DNA from: Leptospira sp. WS92.C1
GTDB lineage: Bacteria; Spirochaetota; Leptospiria; Leptospirales; Leptospiraceae
Direction of reading: 5' to 3'
Length of the DNA: 64,000 bases
Assembly: GCF_040833975.1 (NCBI RefSeq)
Contig: NZ_CP162130.1
Span: 3,398,001 to 3,462,000, forward strand
Under the pieces are notes generated by a model. It worked only from the letters and a program-made list of their open reading frames with translations. It was not told the DNA's origin and did not search any database. The position numbers and the translations under genes are program-made. Positions 20,893 through 31,570 of this stretch are shown one piece after another (positions within the stretch are counted from its first letter, which is position 1; every line of letters begins with the position of its first letter).

Positions 20893-22185
20893 ATGGAAAG
20901 AAAAGATCTACAAGAAGAATTCGAAGAACTGATGACTTTATACTTGTTTGGTGAACTGCCTGAAGACGACAATCAAAGATTAAACCATATCATCGAACAA
21001 AATTTTGAACTCAAAAAAAGATACGACAATTATTTAAAAATGCAAGGCGGACTCAAATTACATTCGAAATCGCTAACTGAAATCATCTCCAATACTACGC
21101 CGAGGGAAACTTCGAAAAGAAAAACATTGATAAACAATCCGATTTATAGATTTCTCGCCATTGCGGCGATTTTGGTTTTTGCGTTCTCCGTTTATTGGAT
21201 CTCCAAAAACAAAATTTCTCAAACAAACGAAGAGCTTAGTTTTGAAACCATCGGTCAATGTGATTTGAATCAATTAAAAACCGGCGTTTTACGATCGGAT
21301 CAAAAATCCTTTTGCGACGTCAGGATCGTCGGCAAAACCGGAGTGATCCATTTTCGGATTTTTTCCGAGTCCGAAGTCAACATTTTGCACCTTCCAAAAA
21401 CAGAAAAGGAATCCTTATCCTTATTTTTGGTTCGTGGAAAATTATTGTTAAACGAATCGATTCAATCTTCGAATAAGACCACGCTTTATATCAATGGAAC
21501 GCAAATCCGGTTGCTCGGAACAAAAGTGTTATTGGAGAATTCGGAACGAGGCTCCTCCGTAAAAGTTTGGGACGGAAGCGTAAACGTTCAATCCGGAATC
21601 CGGTATCTTCTTCCCTTCTTATCCGAAAAAAAATCGGTAGAATCCTTATTTCCCAATTTGAATCCGGAAGAGATCGATCTATTTAAAGACGTTTTTTCGG
21701 AAACGATCTCCGATTCTCAAATCGAAATCCATTCGGAGCTGGTTTCAAAAGAGCTGGAAATGATGAAACTTGCTTTATTGAACGAAACCGGAAACGATCC
21801 TCAAAAAATATTTATCGAACTCAAAGAAATCAAAGAAAGGGTCATTGCAAATTCGAGTGTCCGAAAAAAAATCAAACTAAATTCTACGAGTCTTGATCGA
21901 TTGCAAAGCCTATCGGATCGTCTTGGAACTTCCGAATCGATCGAAGCGGAAACTCGGATCGATTCTCCCGGAAATGGAGAAAAAAAAACTCCGGAATGGA
22001 AAGAGAATGGGTCCGATTTAAAGAATAAATCATCCCCTGTTCGTTTAGGAATTAAAACCGTTAAATTGAAAGACGGCTCCGAACTTAAAGGAAATTTAAT
22101 CCAGTACGAAAATCGTTATATTTTAGAAACAAACGGAAAAAAAAGAGCTATTATGGCAAAGGAAGTAGAATCCATTTCGTTTTGA
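20893..22185 (+). CDS. FecR-like membrane anti-sigma regulator
   Basis: A 430-residue protein. The N-terminal 75 residues are acidic and helical (LQEEFEELMTLYLFGELPED), as in cytoplasmic sigma-binding domains. One membrane segment follows at about 88-103 (FLAIAAILVFAFSVYWI). The periplasmic part contains a FecR-type domain (VRGKLLLNE, NGTQIRLLGTKVLLEN, VKVWDGSVNVQSG). The last 45 residues, from TVKLKDGSELKGN, resemble the N-terminal module of the next gene's product, so the two may sense the same partner. It follows the sigma-factor gene by 2 nt and overlaps the next gene. Assignment as anti-sigma is by architecture and context. Confidence 0.75.
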   Translation: MERKDLQEEFEELMTLYLFGELPEDDNQRLNHIIEQNFELKKRYDNYLKMQGGLKLHSKSLTEIISNTTPRETSKRKTLINNPIYRFLAIAAILVFAFSVYWISKNKISQTNEELSFETIGQCDLNQLKTGVLRSDQKSFCDVRIVGKTGVIHFRIFSESEVNILHLPKTEKESLSLFLVRGKLLLNESIQSSNKTTLYINGTQIRLLGTKVLLENSERGSSVKVWDGSVNVQSGIRYLLPFLSEKKSVESLFPNLNPEEIDLFKDVFSETISDSQIEIHSELVSKELEMMKLALLNETGNDPQKIFIELKEIKERVIANSSVRKKIKLNSTSLDRLQSLSDRLGTSESIEAETRIDSPGNGEKKTPEWKENGSDLKNKSSPVRLGIKTVKLKDGSELKGNLIQYENRYILETNGKKRAIMAKEVESISF

Positions 22186-23165
22186 TGATGACTTCGAATC
22201 CGATTTACAACAGACCGGTTCGCGGAATCCGAATTTTTTTTCTGATTTTATTTATATATTTATTTCTAAAACCCGGTTTCATCTCGGCGGATACTGTGAT
22301 TTTAAAAAACGGAACCGATTTCAAAAACGTCAAAACAACATTAAGAGAAGATCATGTTTTGGTGGAAGACGAATTTGGCAATACGGAAAGGATCGAGCTC
22401 ATTCTCGTCGATAAAATTCTCGTTTCTGAGATCCAAAAACCGGAAATGAAAGAGGAAAAAGAAGAACAGAAGAATATTAAAAAATTCTACTTTTCTTTCA
22501 ACATCTCCAAATGGAATTCGAAAGTTAGGGATAGTCCCGGATTTAATCGAGGTTATAATATCGTGGATTTTATAACCACAATCTTGAATATCGATCCTTA
22601 TTTGGAAACAAAATACACCGTCGACGTTCAAACCGTTTCCTTACAATCCGAATACCGTCGCAGCGTTCGCCTGGGGTTTTCGCTCGGGCTCGAACAAAAT
22701 TCTTTTTCCTTTCCGGATCGCGGTATGTCTCCGATCGTCGGGCTTTTTTTGAATATCAACTCCAATTCCTCGCCCGAATATCAGGCTTTGGGCACGTTCT
22801 CTCTCATTGGGGTCATACTCAATCCGCATTTCGGAGATTATGACAACGGCAAACAAGCGGGCAGCAAATTCAAAATAGAAACACTTTCGTTTTTGCCCGG
22901 TTTGAAATATTATATTCCGATTTCGGAGACAATTTTTTGGTTTGCGCAGACGGGGTTTGGAATCGGAAGGAGTTACGAAAGCGGAATTTATTCAAAACCG
23001 ATGTTACAGACAGTTTTATTTGCGGGAACCGGCGTTCAGTGGGAATCGGATTCGTATTTTTTTAATTGTAATCTCCAATATCGACAAACCAATTTAAACG
23101 GATCCGCGCGTTCGTATCAATTTTCCGAACCGATGTTTATAGTCGGAGCCGGTTTGAAGTTGTAA
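22185..23165 (+). CDS. Outer-membrane beta-barrel protein of the sigma/FecR operon
   Basis: A 326-residue exported protein. The signal peptide is IRIFFLILFIYLFLKPGFISA. Residues about 36-80 (TVILKNGTDFKNVK to VDKILVSE) form a small module like the C-terminus of the upstream FecR-like protein. After an acidic linker (EMKEEKEEQKN) come repeated beta-strand-like segments with aromatic alternation (VRLGFSLGLEQNSFSF, FWFAQTGFGIGRSYES) to FIVGAGLKL. Its ATG at 22185 overlaps the upstream TGA (TGATG). The barrel is inferred. It may be the signal receptor or the output of the system. Confidence 0.65.
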   Translation: MMTSNPIYNRPVRGIRIFFLILFIYLFLKPGFISADTVILKNGTDFKNVKTTLREDHVLVEDEFGNTERIELILVDKILVSEIQKPEMKEEKEEQKNIKKFYFSFNISKWNSKVRDSPGFNRGYNIVDFITTILNIDPYLETKYTVDVQTVSLQSEYRRSVRLGFSLGLEQNSFSFPDRGMSPIVGLFLNINSNSSPEYQALGTFSLIGVILNPHFGDYDNGKQAGSKFKIETLSFLPGLKYYIPISETIFWFAQTGFGIGRSYESGIYSKPMLQTVLFAGTGVQWESDSYFFNCNLQYRQTNLNGSARSYQFSEPMFIVGAGLKL

Positions 23166-23171
23166 TTCAGT

Positions 23172-23202
23172 GTGATTTTACTTTTATGGGGACTTTAAGT
23201 CC
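23172..23202 (+). repeat. Dispersed 31-nt repeat, copy A
   Basis: GTGATTTTACTTT, then 5 nt, then the palindrome GGACTTTAAGTCC. The same 13-5-13 arrangement with identical outer parts is found on the minus strand at 39559-39589. It lies 6 nt after the beta-barrel gene's stop, so it may also act as a weak hairpin at the transcript end. Confidence 0.5.
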
Positions 23203-23270
23203 GCCATCAATCCTTTTTACGGAAAAATTTAGTTTGCAGTAACAACTATAAATACAAATTATTTAGAATA

Positions 23271-24365
23271 TTATAAATTTGGAAATAAACCAGGCTCCTG
23301 CTCCTCCATTGTCGAATGAGGATGCGAAAGACTGATGCCCAAAAGACGAATCGCTTTGTTTGAAACAAAATGGCCTTCCGAATTCTGCATAAATTCTTCT
23401 ATAAGTTCCGCCGCGACTTGAAAAAGATCCTCAGCCAAATACACCGGTTCCGAAACTGTTTTCGATCTCGTCTTCAAAGTAAAATCATGAAATTTGATTT
23501 TAAGAGTTATCGTTCTTCCAAAAAAATCCCTTGTTTTGAGTCTTCTTTCCACTTCTACGGCGACATACTTCAATTGATTTAAAAGATCTTCTTTTTCGAT
23601 CCGATCCCGATCAAAGGTAATTTCAGCGCCGAGAGATTTTCGTTCCCGAGACGATTCCACTTCACGATCGTCTTCGCCTCTGGATATTTTATAATAATAG
23701 CTTCCCATCTTTCCAAAAGATTGAATCAATTGATCCAAATTTTTCTGACGAAGATCCTTTCCTGTACGAATTCCCAACTCTTCCATCTTTTTGGCGGTGA
23801 CCTTCCCCACTCCGTGAAAACTGGCAACGGGCAGAGGATCGATAAACGAAATCACATCCTCCGGAAGCACGACCATCAGTCCGTTTGGTTTATTTTTTTC
23901 GGAGGCCAATTTTGCTATAAATTTCGAATTTCCCACACCGGCGGACGCGGTAAGTCCCGTTCTCTGGAAGATTTCCCTTCTGATTTCTTTAGCAATACTT
24001 ACGGCAAACGGAATATTCTTTTTATTGAATGTAACATCCAAATATCCCTCATCGAGAGAAAACATTTCCACACGATCCGTATATTCCAAAAACAGGTCCC
24101 GGATCTGTTTGGAAACCTCCTTATAAACCGCAAATCGAGGAGGAACAAAAATTGCCTGCGGAGCGAGTTGTGCCGCCTTGGAACAAGGCATCGCAGAACG
24201 AACTCCGAACTTTCTCGCCTCATACGAGGCGGCTGCGACCACCGATCTGCTTCCGGGAGGACCGCCCACGATCAAAGGTTTTCCCTTATACTCCGGAAAA
24301 TCCCGCTGTTCTACGGATGCGTAAAAGGCATCCATATCCACATGAATGATTTTTCGTGATTCCAT
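23271..24365 (-). CDS. dinB: DNA polymerase IV (Y-family translesion polymerase)
   Basis: A 364-residue Y-family polymerase. The catalytic acidic residues are in HVDMDAFYASVE (residues 8-10) and SLDEGYLDVT (SxDE). The palm/fingers motif SVVAAASYEARKFGVRSAMP, the helix-hairpin-helix thumb (FHGVGKVTAKKMEELGIRTG) and a C-terminal little-finger domain are present. The C-terminus ends in LFPNL after a QEPG segment and may hold a beta-clamp-binding motif. It synthesises across damaged template bases. No classical LexA box is recognisable upstream. Confidence 0.93.
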   Translation of the reverse strand: MESRKIIHVDMDAFYASVEQRDFPEYKGKPLIVGGPPGSRSVVAAASYEARKFGVRSAMPCSKAAQLAPQAIFVPPRFAVYKEVSKQIRDLFLEYTDRVEMFSLDEGYLDVTFNKKNIPFAVSIAKEIRREIFQRTGLTASAGVGNSKFIAKLASEKNKPNGLMVVLPEDVISFIDPLPVASFHGVGKVTAKKMEELGIRTGKDLRQKNLDQLIQSFGKMGSYYYKISRGEDDREVESSRERKSLGAEITFDRDRIEKEDLLNQLKYVAVEVERRLKTRDFFGRTITLKIKFHDFTLKTRSKTVSEPVYLAEDLFQVAAELIEEFMQNSEGHFVSNKAIRLLGISLSHPHSTMEEQEPGLFPNL

Positions 24366-24407
24366 ATCGATTTTATGTCAATTTACAGCGTCCCCAAAAC
24401 CCACCGA

Positions 24408-24580
24408 GCGATCCGGGAGAACTCAATGAACACTTCTCTACGGATCAGCGTTCAAGAGCGAGGTGTTGAGTTCAGCGGAGCGGCGGAGCGATTCGGGAGA
24501 ACTCAGCGTCTCATTCCCTGGAGCAACTCAATGTTACACTCCCTATGGATCGGTCTTCAGGGAGCGAGATGCTGCGTTCC
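24408..24580. repeat. Two diverged tandem copies of an 80-100 bp unit
   Basis: GCGATCCGGGAGAACTCA near 24408 recurs as GCGATTCGGGAGAACTCA near 24488. A 42-nt segment starting at 24432 recurs with about a dozen differences at 24538 (shared words include GGATC, GCGAG and GTTC). This fills most of the gap between dinB and the comF-like gene. Long open frames crossing it are repeat-derived and I do not call a gene. Confidence 0.45.
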
Positions 24581-24605
24581 CTTTAGGACAGGTTCTTATA
24601 AAATA

Positions 24606-25361
24606 CTATACATCCGCAATGTCTTTTTTGAAGCCCTCTTGTTTCCCTTCCGTTCTGATCAGAGTCAACACCCGGACCGACACCGCCCCGTTTTCCAAAA
24701 GAATTCTCGAAATCTCGTTTGCGGAAGCTCCCGTTGTAAACACGTCGTCCAAAAGAAGATAATTCCCATGGAGCTTTTCTTTATATCTCTCTTTGATTCG
24801 AAAAGCAAGTCTTGCATGGATAAAACGATCCGCGAAATTTTTTCCTGCCTGTTTTTCTTGACTGATTTTTTCAATCGGCTCTACAAGAGAACAAGGAAGA
24901 ATTTTTTGAATTCTTTTGAGAGCGAAATCGCAGGACCCAAACGGTCTGTCGTTTTGTCTTCGATACCATTTTGATTTTGTGGAAGGCAGAAGTAAAATTC
25001 CCGAAAAGGGTATCTCTTTCCAACTCGATAGCTCCCGTTTCATTCCGAGACAAAGATATACGGAAAGCAAATATGCAGATTTGAATTTGATCCGATTGAT
25101 GACCTTTGCCAAAAATGGAGATCGACTACGTAAAAATCTCAGTTCTTCAAAGAAAACGTTTCGCGAAGAACAATACAAACATTCCTCTTCGTCCTTGGGT
25201 TCTTTACAAATTTTGCATAGAACATCAAAATTTTTTTGTGAGGAATTTTCTTTCCGATGACAACGTCTACAAATACCCGTCTTAGAAGAAAAGAAATCGT
25301 GTCTTCCGCAAAATTCGCAATTGGACGGAAGAAAATAATCTAAAAGAGAAGCGATTCCCAT
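24606..25361 (-). CDS. ComF-family phosphoribosyltransferase-like protein
   Basis: A 251-residue ComF-like protein. The N-terminal third has cysteine pairs typical of a zinc-binding domain (CEFCG, CRRCH, CKICK, CLYC). The C-terminus carries the PRPP-binding motif YLLLDDVFTTGASANE. In transformable bacteria ComF helps take up or process single-stranded DNA; in other bacteria its role is unclear. The catalytic motif is intact. It lies upstream of dinB on the same strand, separated by the repeat region. Confidence 0.82.
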   Translation of the reverse strand: MGIASLLDYFLPSNCEFCGRHDFFSSKTGICRRCHRKENSSQKNFDVLCKICKEPKDEEECLYCSSRNVFFEELRFLRSRSPFLAKVINRIKFKSAYLLSVYLCLGMKRELSSWKEIPFSGILLLPSTKSKWYRRQNDRPFGSCDFALKRIQKILPCSLVEPIEKISQEKQAGKNFADRFIHARLAFRIKERYKEKLHGNYLLLDDVFTTGASANEISRILLENGAVSVRVLTLIRTEGKQEGFKKDIADV

Positions 25362-25404
25362 ACCAATTACGGTTCCAGAGAAAATCGGTAAGCATAAAAA
25401 AGCC

Positions 25405-25427
25405 CGGAAAAAATCCGAAAGGATTTT
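25405..25427 (-). terminator. Intrinsic terminator of the OmpL47-type gene
   Basis: AAAATCC and GGATTTT (25410-25427) form a 7-bp stem with a 4-nt loop. On the minus strand the hairpin runs into a T-rich tract. It lies 9 nt after the stop codon of the surface-protein gene. Confidence 0.65.
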
Positions 25428-25435
25428 GAGAATTC

Positions 25436-26512
<1,077 letters not shown>

Positions 26513-26599
26513 TTTACACTCCTATGAATTAGGTTAATTAGAACTTTTGACGATATACGAATAGTGGAAACCTTTGGAAGGAAAGTGTCAATCGATTCT

Positions 26600-27277
<678 letters not shown>

Positions 27278-27285
27278 GAAGAAGT

Positions 27286-27864
27286 TTAGGATCGATTCTT
27301 TTTTTTACTTTGAATATAGGCTCTGCGTATCATAGGCAGACCCGTAGTTCTGATATTTTTGATAATCTCATCGTCGGTCGGATTTTTGACGATGCCGACA
27401 TTTACGAGCGAAGCAAAACCGTAAACATAGACCCAGCGGCTCAGAGCGAGCTGCCGAAGTTCCGACTTGTTTATGGATTGAAAAAGCGGCTCGTCACTGA
27501 CCCTGTGTTCCGCAAAAATGATCAGCTTCTGAGTGAACGTTTTCGCTGCGTTCGCATCCAAAAACAAACTCCGGAATAAGTTCGGATTCTCTCTGGCAAA
27601 AACCACAAATCCGACTCCGATATTCAAAAACGGAGAATTGGTATATTCAACTTTGGTATATTCGAGAACTCGTTCGTAAATTTCCTTTCGAACTTCCTGG
27701 GTCAGCTTTTCGATGGTTTGAAAATAGCTGTAAATGGGTTGAGAGGATCCGCCCAAAGATTCCCCAACTTTGCGCACGGTGATGTTCGCAACGGTTTCAG
27801 CCTCGGCAATCCGCATGGCCGCTATTAAAATTTGTTCTCTGTCAAAGCGCTGCTTAGGCGGCAT
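27286..27864 (-). CDS. TetR-family transcriptional repressor
   Basis: A 192-residue TetR-type regulator. The N-terminal helix-turn-helix covers residues 8-52 (REQILIAAMRIAEAE to SQPIYSYFQTIEKLTQEV). The C-terminal part is the ligand/dimer domain. A perfect palindrome, CCTGTTATATAACAGG, lies 9 nt upstream of its start and overlaps the AGGAG ribosome-binding site. The same core is found ahead of the thioesterase gene next door, so it probably represses itself and that gene. The ligand may be an acyl-CoA or fatty acid, inferred only from the neighbour. Confidence 0.87.
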   Translation of the reverse strand: MPPKQRFDREQILIAAMRIAEAETVANITVRKVGESLGGSSQPIYSYFQTIEKLTQEVRKEIYERVLEYTKVEYTNSPFLNIGVGFVVFARENPNLFRSLFLDANAAKTFTQKLIIFAEHRVSDEPLFQSINKSELRQLALSRWVYVYGFASLVNVGIVKNPTDDEIIKNIRTTGLPMIRRAYIQSKKKNRS

Positions 27865-27872
27865 AAAAAGCT

Positions 27873-27888
27873 CCTGTTATATAACAGG
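27873..27888. promoter_or_regulatory. TetR operator, autoregulatory site
   Basis: A perfect 16-bp palindrome with core TGTTATATAACA between the thioesterase stop and the tetR ATG, overlapping the ribosome-binding site of tetR. It shares the 12-bp core with the site at 28518-28547. Confidence 0.7.
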
Positions 27889-27962
27889 CGGAATCAATCC
27901 AACTTAAGTCAAGGGAAATCGCCACGACAGAGGGCTTCTTTAAAACCGGAACCCTTCCGGCA

Positions 27963-28415
27963 TCAAACCGAGTCGTCCGTCCTTTCTTTCGGGATGGCGA
28001 TCCAGATTTCTTCGAGAACAGCGATCTCTGCTCCTTCTTCATCGTAGACATGAGAAACGATGACCAAACGTCTTCGTTTCTGCTCTTTCAAAGTCGAACG
28101 GATTCGAACACTGCCGGATTGAATCGGTTTCAGATAACGAATCGTAGCCGTTCCGGTCGCCGCATACTTGTAGATCGGATCCAAGAAAAAATGAATGAAC
28201 CCGCCCTGACAGCTGTCCATAACGCTGAAAAGAATTCCACCGTGCAAAATTCCGTTCGGGTTTAAGTGAACGTTCTGGACCTCGTATTCGTAAACACATT
28301 CCGTTCTGGAAACCGAAATCGCTTTCGCCCCGAGAAGATTTCCAAATGTGTCCGTCTTATAAAAGACCTTCAACCATCGGTTCGAATCCGTCCTATCCTG
28401 AATGTCTGTTTGCAT
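27963..28415 (-). CDS. PaaI-type hotdog thioesterase
   Basis: A 150-residue hotdog-fold protein. The HGGILFSVMDSC segment contains the conserved HGG and the catalytic-site acidic residue of PaaI/4HBT thioesterases, which hydrolyse acyl-CoA. Later strands ATGTATIRYLKPIQSGSV and VYDEEGAEIAVLEEIW fit the fold. GGGGAGGAGAAGG directly before the ATG is a very strong ribosome-binding site. A TetR operator lies about 100 nt upstream, and the regulator gene follows on the same strand. Confidence 0.82.
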   Translation of the reverse strand: MQTDIQDRTDSNRWLKVFYKTDTFGNLLGAKAISVSRTECVYEYEVQNVHLNPNGILHGGILFSVMDSCQGGFIHFFLDPIYKYAATGTATIRYLKPIQSGSVRIRSTLKEQKRRRLVIVSHVYDEEGAEIAVLEEIWIAIPKERTDDSV

Positions 28416-28517
28416 ATCCTTCTCCTCCCCTAATTCAAAACCCAGCTCTCGTTGAAATACACGAACCGCTCACGATATGGCCGTTCGCTTCTCCGACACA
28501 CAAAACCGGGCTATTAA

Positions 28518-28547
28518 TATTTCATATGTTATATAACACATGAAATA
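28518..28547. promoter_or_regulatory. TetR operator of the thioesterase gene
   Basis: A 30-bp palindrome with a single mismatched pair, centred on TGTTATATAACA (28527-28538). It shares this 12-bp core with the operator in front of tetR. It lies 103-132 nt upstream of the thioesterase ATG, where a promoter would be. Confidence 0.7.
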
Positions 28548-28649
28548 CAATTACCGTAAGTCAAGAATAAAAATCGAGGTTCGGCGCTAAAAATGACGGC
28601 TGGATTTCGGTTTAAAAAGATTCTTTGTCGATTCTTATTTTAAGAAGAA

Positions 28650-31031
28650 TCAGGAGATCGGCAGCCGAACGATAAACGAAGTGCCGGATGGAGAAGTTTC
28701 AAACGTCATAGAACCTGACTGGGTTTCTATGATTCGTTTTGCGATGTCAAGACCCAAACCCGATCCTTCTCCCGGAGCTTTTGTTGTGAAAAAGGGTTCA
28801 AAAATTCTATCTTGAATCTCGAGAGGAATTCCGGGACCGGTATCCGAAATTCTTACCTCTACTTCATTTGTACTGATACGGGAGACTTTGATGCCAAGGG
28901 TTCCTTTAAAAGACATCGCTTGTGCAGCGTTGTAAATCAAATTGGTCCAGACGTGTATCAGATCGTCCGCATAACCTTGAATTGGCGGAATGTCTTCGTA
29001 TTCCTTATGAATTTCAACACCCACTTTCAATTGGTTTTGATAGATTGTCAAAACGGTTTCAATGCTATCTTGAAGAACAACGGAAGTTTTGACTCCCTCC
29101 GAACTCCAGTGTGTGAACTTTCGCAAAGCATACACGATCTTCGAAGTTCGATTCACTGACATATCGATCAGTTTGGAACTTTTTGCGGCTAGAATTTCCT
29201 GAAGTGCGAAATTTATGATCGGTTGAACATTTGATACGGAGAATAGTCGCGGAAATTCCTCCGTTGCAAATTCCAAACCGCATTCCACAAGATCCTGCGC
29301 CACGGAATGCGAGTTTTCAAAACCTCTTTTCTTTAGTTTTGATTCCAGTTCCTTGATTTTAATTCTCGCTTCTTTCGTAGCAACAATCTCTCGATCCGAC
29401 ATTCCTTTTTTCAAAAAGGATTGAAACTCTTCAAACTCGGCGGTTTTTAAATTTTGAATCCTCTCCGTTGTCTCCGAAAGTCGATTTGTAGCGGTTTCAA
29501 AATAGCTTCGAATCGAATCGTTAGACGCCTTGATCACACCGATCGGATTGTTGATCTCGTGCGCGATTCCGGCGACTAACTGTCCCAAGGCGGCCATTTT
29601 CTCGGAAACGATCAACTGATTCTGAGTCTTTTTTAGATTCTGAAGAATTTCCTCCAATTCCTGATTTTGTCTTTCAATCAAAGCCTTTTGATCCGAAATT
29701 TCTTTGTTTAATCTACGTAACGCTTCGGCTTCTTTTTTGGCGGAGATGTCTTTCACAAGATTGATCACGCATGTTTTTCCGTTGATTTCCGCAAACATGC
29801 TGTAACATTCCGCGTGGATTACTTTTCCGTCCTTACCTTGGAGAATCAATTCCTGATCTAGGAGAATTCGCTCCCGCAACAATCGATCCAGATATTCTTT
29901 TCTTACTTCCTGATTCGGCCAGATATTCAGTTCCAAACTTGTCTTACCGATCGTTTCCTCTCTCGTATATCCGAACATGGTAAGAAAACTGTCGTTTACT
30001 TCGATGTATTTCCCCTCTTCCACTGTTGAGATCGTCGTCGAAATCGGACTCATCGTAAACACCTTGGAATAAATTTCTTGAGTCGGTCGCAACGCTTCCT
30101 CGGCCAAATGTTTTTCGGTAATATCCTGAGCGGTTCCGAATCCGAGAATAGAATCACGGAATCTTCCCTTTACCAAAAGAAAACGATTTCTACCGTCCGT
30201 TCCTTTGACCTGATAGATTATCTCCGCGGAATGTTGCGGATCCTCCGTTTTGGGAAGACTTTCCTGAAACGCGGAAAGAATCCGAATTTTATCCTCTTCG
30301 ACGACATACGTATCGAGATAAGTCATAAGGGACATGCTTTTGGATTCGGTGGCAAAAGGTTCTCCTAAAAGAATTTGAAATTCTTTGGTAAGAATGAGTT
30401 CCAAAGTTTCAATATTCAGACTCCATCCACCCAATTTCGCATAACGTTGAACTTCGGATAATTCCGCCTTTACCTTATGAAAACCGGATAATGTATATCT
30501 CGTCAAAATCGCCACAAGAACAAATGCAGAAATTTCCCCCAATAGTGCGGACCAAGGTCCGTTATGCGTTTCCATCGGACGGACGACTCCGATGTGAATG
30601 AGATAAGCGCTGAATGAGAAAAACAGAATCGATAAAAACGTGTAGAAATAGGCCGCCCTATTTCCGAGAAGAAGCGCGGAAATCAAAATTAGAATCAGAC
30701 AAAAAGGAAAAACGACGGTTTGAGTGGCGCCCTCTCTCAGCATTACGATAAAGATCGACAACCATTCGATTCCGATTAAAAAATGAGCGGCTAAAAGAAT
30801 CCTGCCACTTTTAGCGATCAGATGACAAATGAAAACCGCTAAAGGAACCAGATATGCAGTGATATAAATTGCTTTCGGTTTCTCCGCAAAAATCGGATGA
30901 AGAATCCGATATGATAATACGACCGCCAAACACGCGATCATGATTCCATACATCAACCGAACGGAAAAATCCTTTTCCGCATCGGAAAAAAAAGGAGGTT
31001 TAAAAAAGTGACGTATTTTTGATAAAATCAT
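28650..31031 (-). CDS. Membrane-bound PAS sensor histidine kinase
   Basis: A 793-residue kinase. Six hydrophobic segments occupy residues 20-185, then two PAS domains (about 195-310 and 320-440; the second starts IYSKVFTMSPISTTIS), a coiled coil, the phosphoacceptor motif GIAHEINNPIGVIKAS near residue 495, a long helical insert, and the ATP-binding domain with N box (HVWTNLIYNAAQAM) and G boxes (DTGPGIP, GEGSGLGLDIAKRI). No receiver domain is present, so it needs a separate response regulator; none is adjacent. The HEINNP-type phosphoacceptor site also occurs in the kinase at 46159. Confidence 0.9.
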   Translation of the reverse strand: MILSKIRHFFKPPFFSDAEKDFSVRLMYGIMIACLAVVLSYRILHPIFAEKPKAIYITAYLVPLAVFICHLIAKSGRILLAAHFLIGIEWLSIFIVMLREGATQTVVFPFCLILILISALLLGNRAAYFYTFLSILFFSFSAYLIHIGVVRPMETHNGPWSALLGEISAFVLVAILTRYTLSGFHKVKAELSEVQRYAKLGGWSLNIETLELILTKEFQILLGEPFATESKSMSLMTYLDTYVVEEDKIRILSAFQESLPKTEDPQHSAEIIYQVKGTDGRNRFLLVKGRFRDSILGFGTAQDITEKHLAEEALRPTQEIYSKVFTMSPISTTISTVEEGKYIEVNDSFLTMFGYTREETIGKTSLELNIWPNQEVRKEYLDRLLRERILLDQELILQGKDGKVIHAECYSMFAEINGKTCVINLVKDISAKKEAEALRRLNKEISDQKALIERQNQELEEILQNLKKTQNQLIVSEKMAALGQLVAGIAHEINNPIGVIKASNDSIRSYFETATNRLSETTERIQNLKTAEFEEFQSFLKKGMSDREIVATKEARIKIKELESKLKKRGFENSHSVAQDLVECGLEFATEEFPRLFSVSNVQPIINFALQEILAAKSSKLIDMSVNRTSKIVYALRKFTHWSSEGVKTSVVLQDSIETVLTIYQNQLKVGVEIHKEYEDIPPIQGYADDLIHVWTNLIYNAAQAMSFKGTLGIKVSRISTNEVEVRISDTGPGIPLEIQDRIFEPFFTTKAPGEGSGLGLDIAKRIIETQSGSMTFETSPSGTSFIVRLPIS

Positions 31032-31570
31032 TAAATTGTTTAAACCCGCATCGTCACATCATGAATCCAAAGAATACAAAGTCGGATTTAAATAGGAAAT
31101 TCTTTTTTTCCAAGAAATCAAGAAAGAATCTCATCGCTTTTATCTTATAAAAAGAGAAAAATTGAAAACCCGTTTCGCCAATATCAATCCTAAACAAACA
31201 TGATCTAAAAATTATAAATAAAAATACATTCTATTTTAAGAATATTCATTTTTAAAAATGTCCTTTATATCTTTTTCAGAATATAACTCGAAATTCTTGA
31301 TCGATCATCGATCTTTTTCGGTTCATTTCTTGCTAAAAATCGGATTTGTCGCGATTGGACACTCTCTTATTTTGACATAAAAATAACAAAAAGAAATCAA
31401 AAGATAGGGGCAAATTTCAGAGAATTAAGTTCAAATAGGCATTGTCAAAATTCATTCTCATCTTCGAATTCAAAATGGGTTTCCGGAATTTTTGAATTTT
31501 ATATTGACTTAGAATTTTTTTCACAATTTTCTGAGTCACTCAATTTATAGTGTTTTTTCATTCGGATCAT
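31032..31570. other. AT-rich divergent spacer between two kinases
   Basis: A 539-nt gap between divergent kinase genes. It is strongly AT-rich, contains several TTGACA/TTGACT-like hexamers (31372 and 31504 on the plus strand) but no well-spaced -10 partner that I would defend, and no protein-like frame. It should hold both promoters. Confidence 0.5.

Noticed and set aside
24375..24974. Plus-strand open frame of 199 codons
   Set aside because: It crosses the tandem repeat and then runs antisense to the comF-like gene, which has clear zinc and PRPP motifs.
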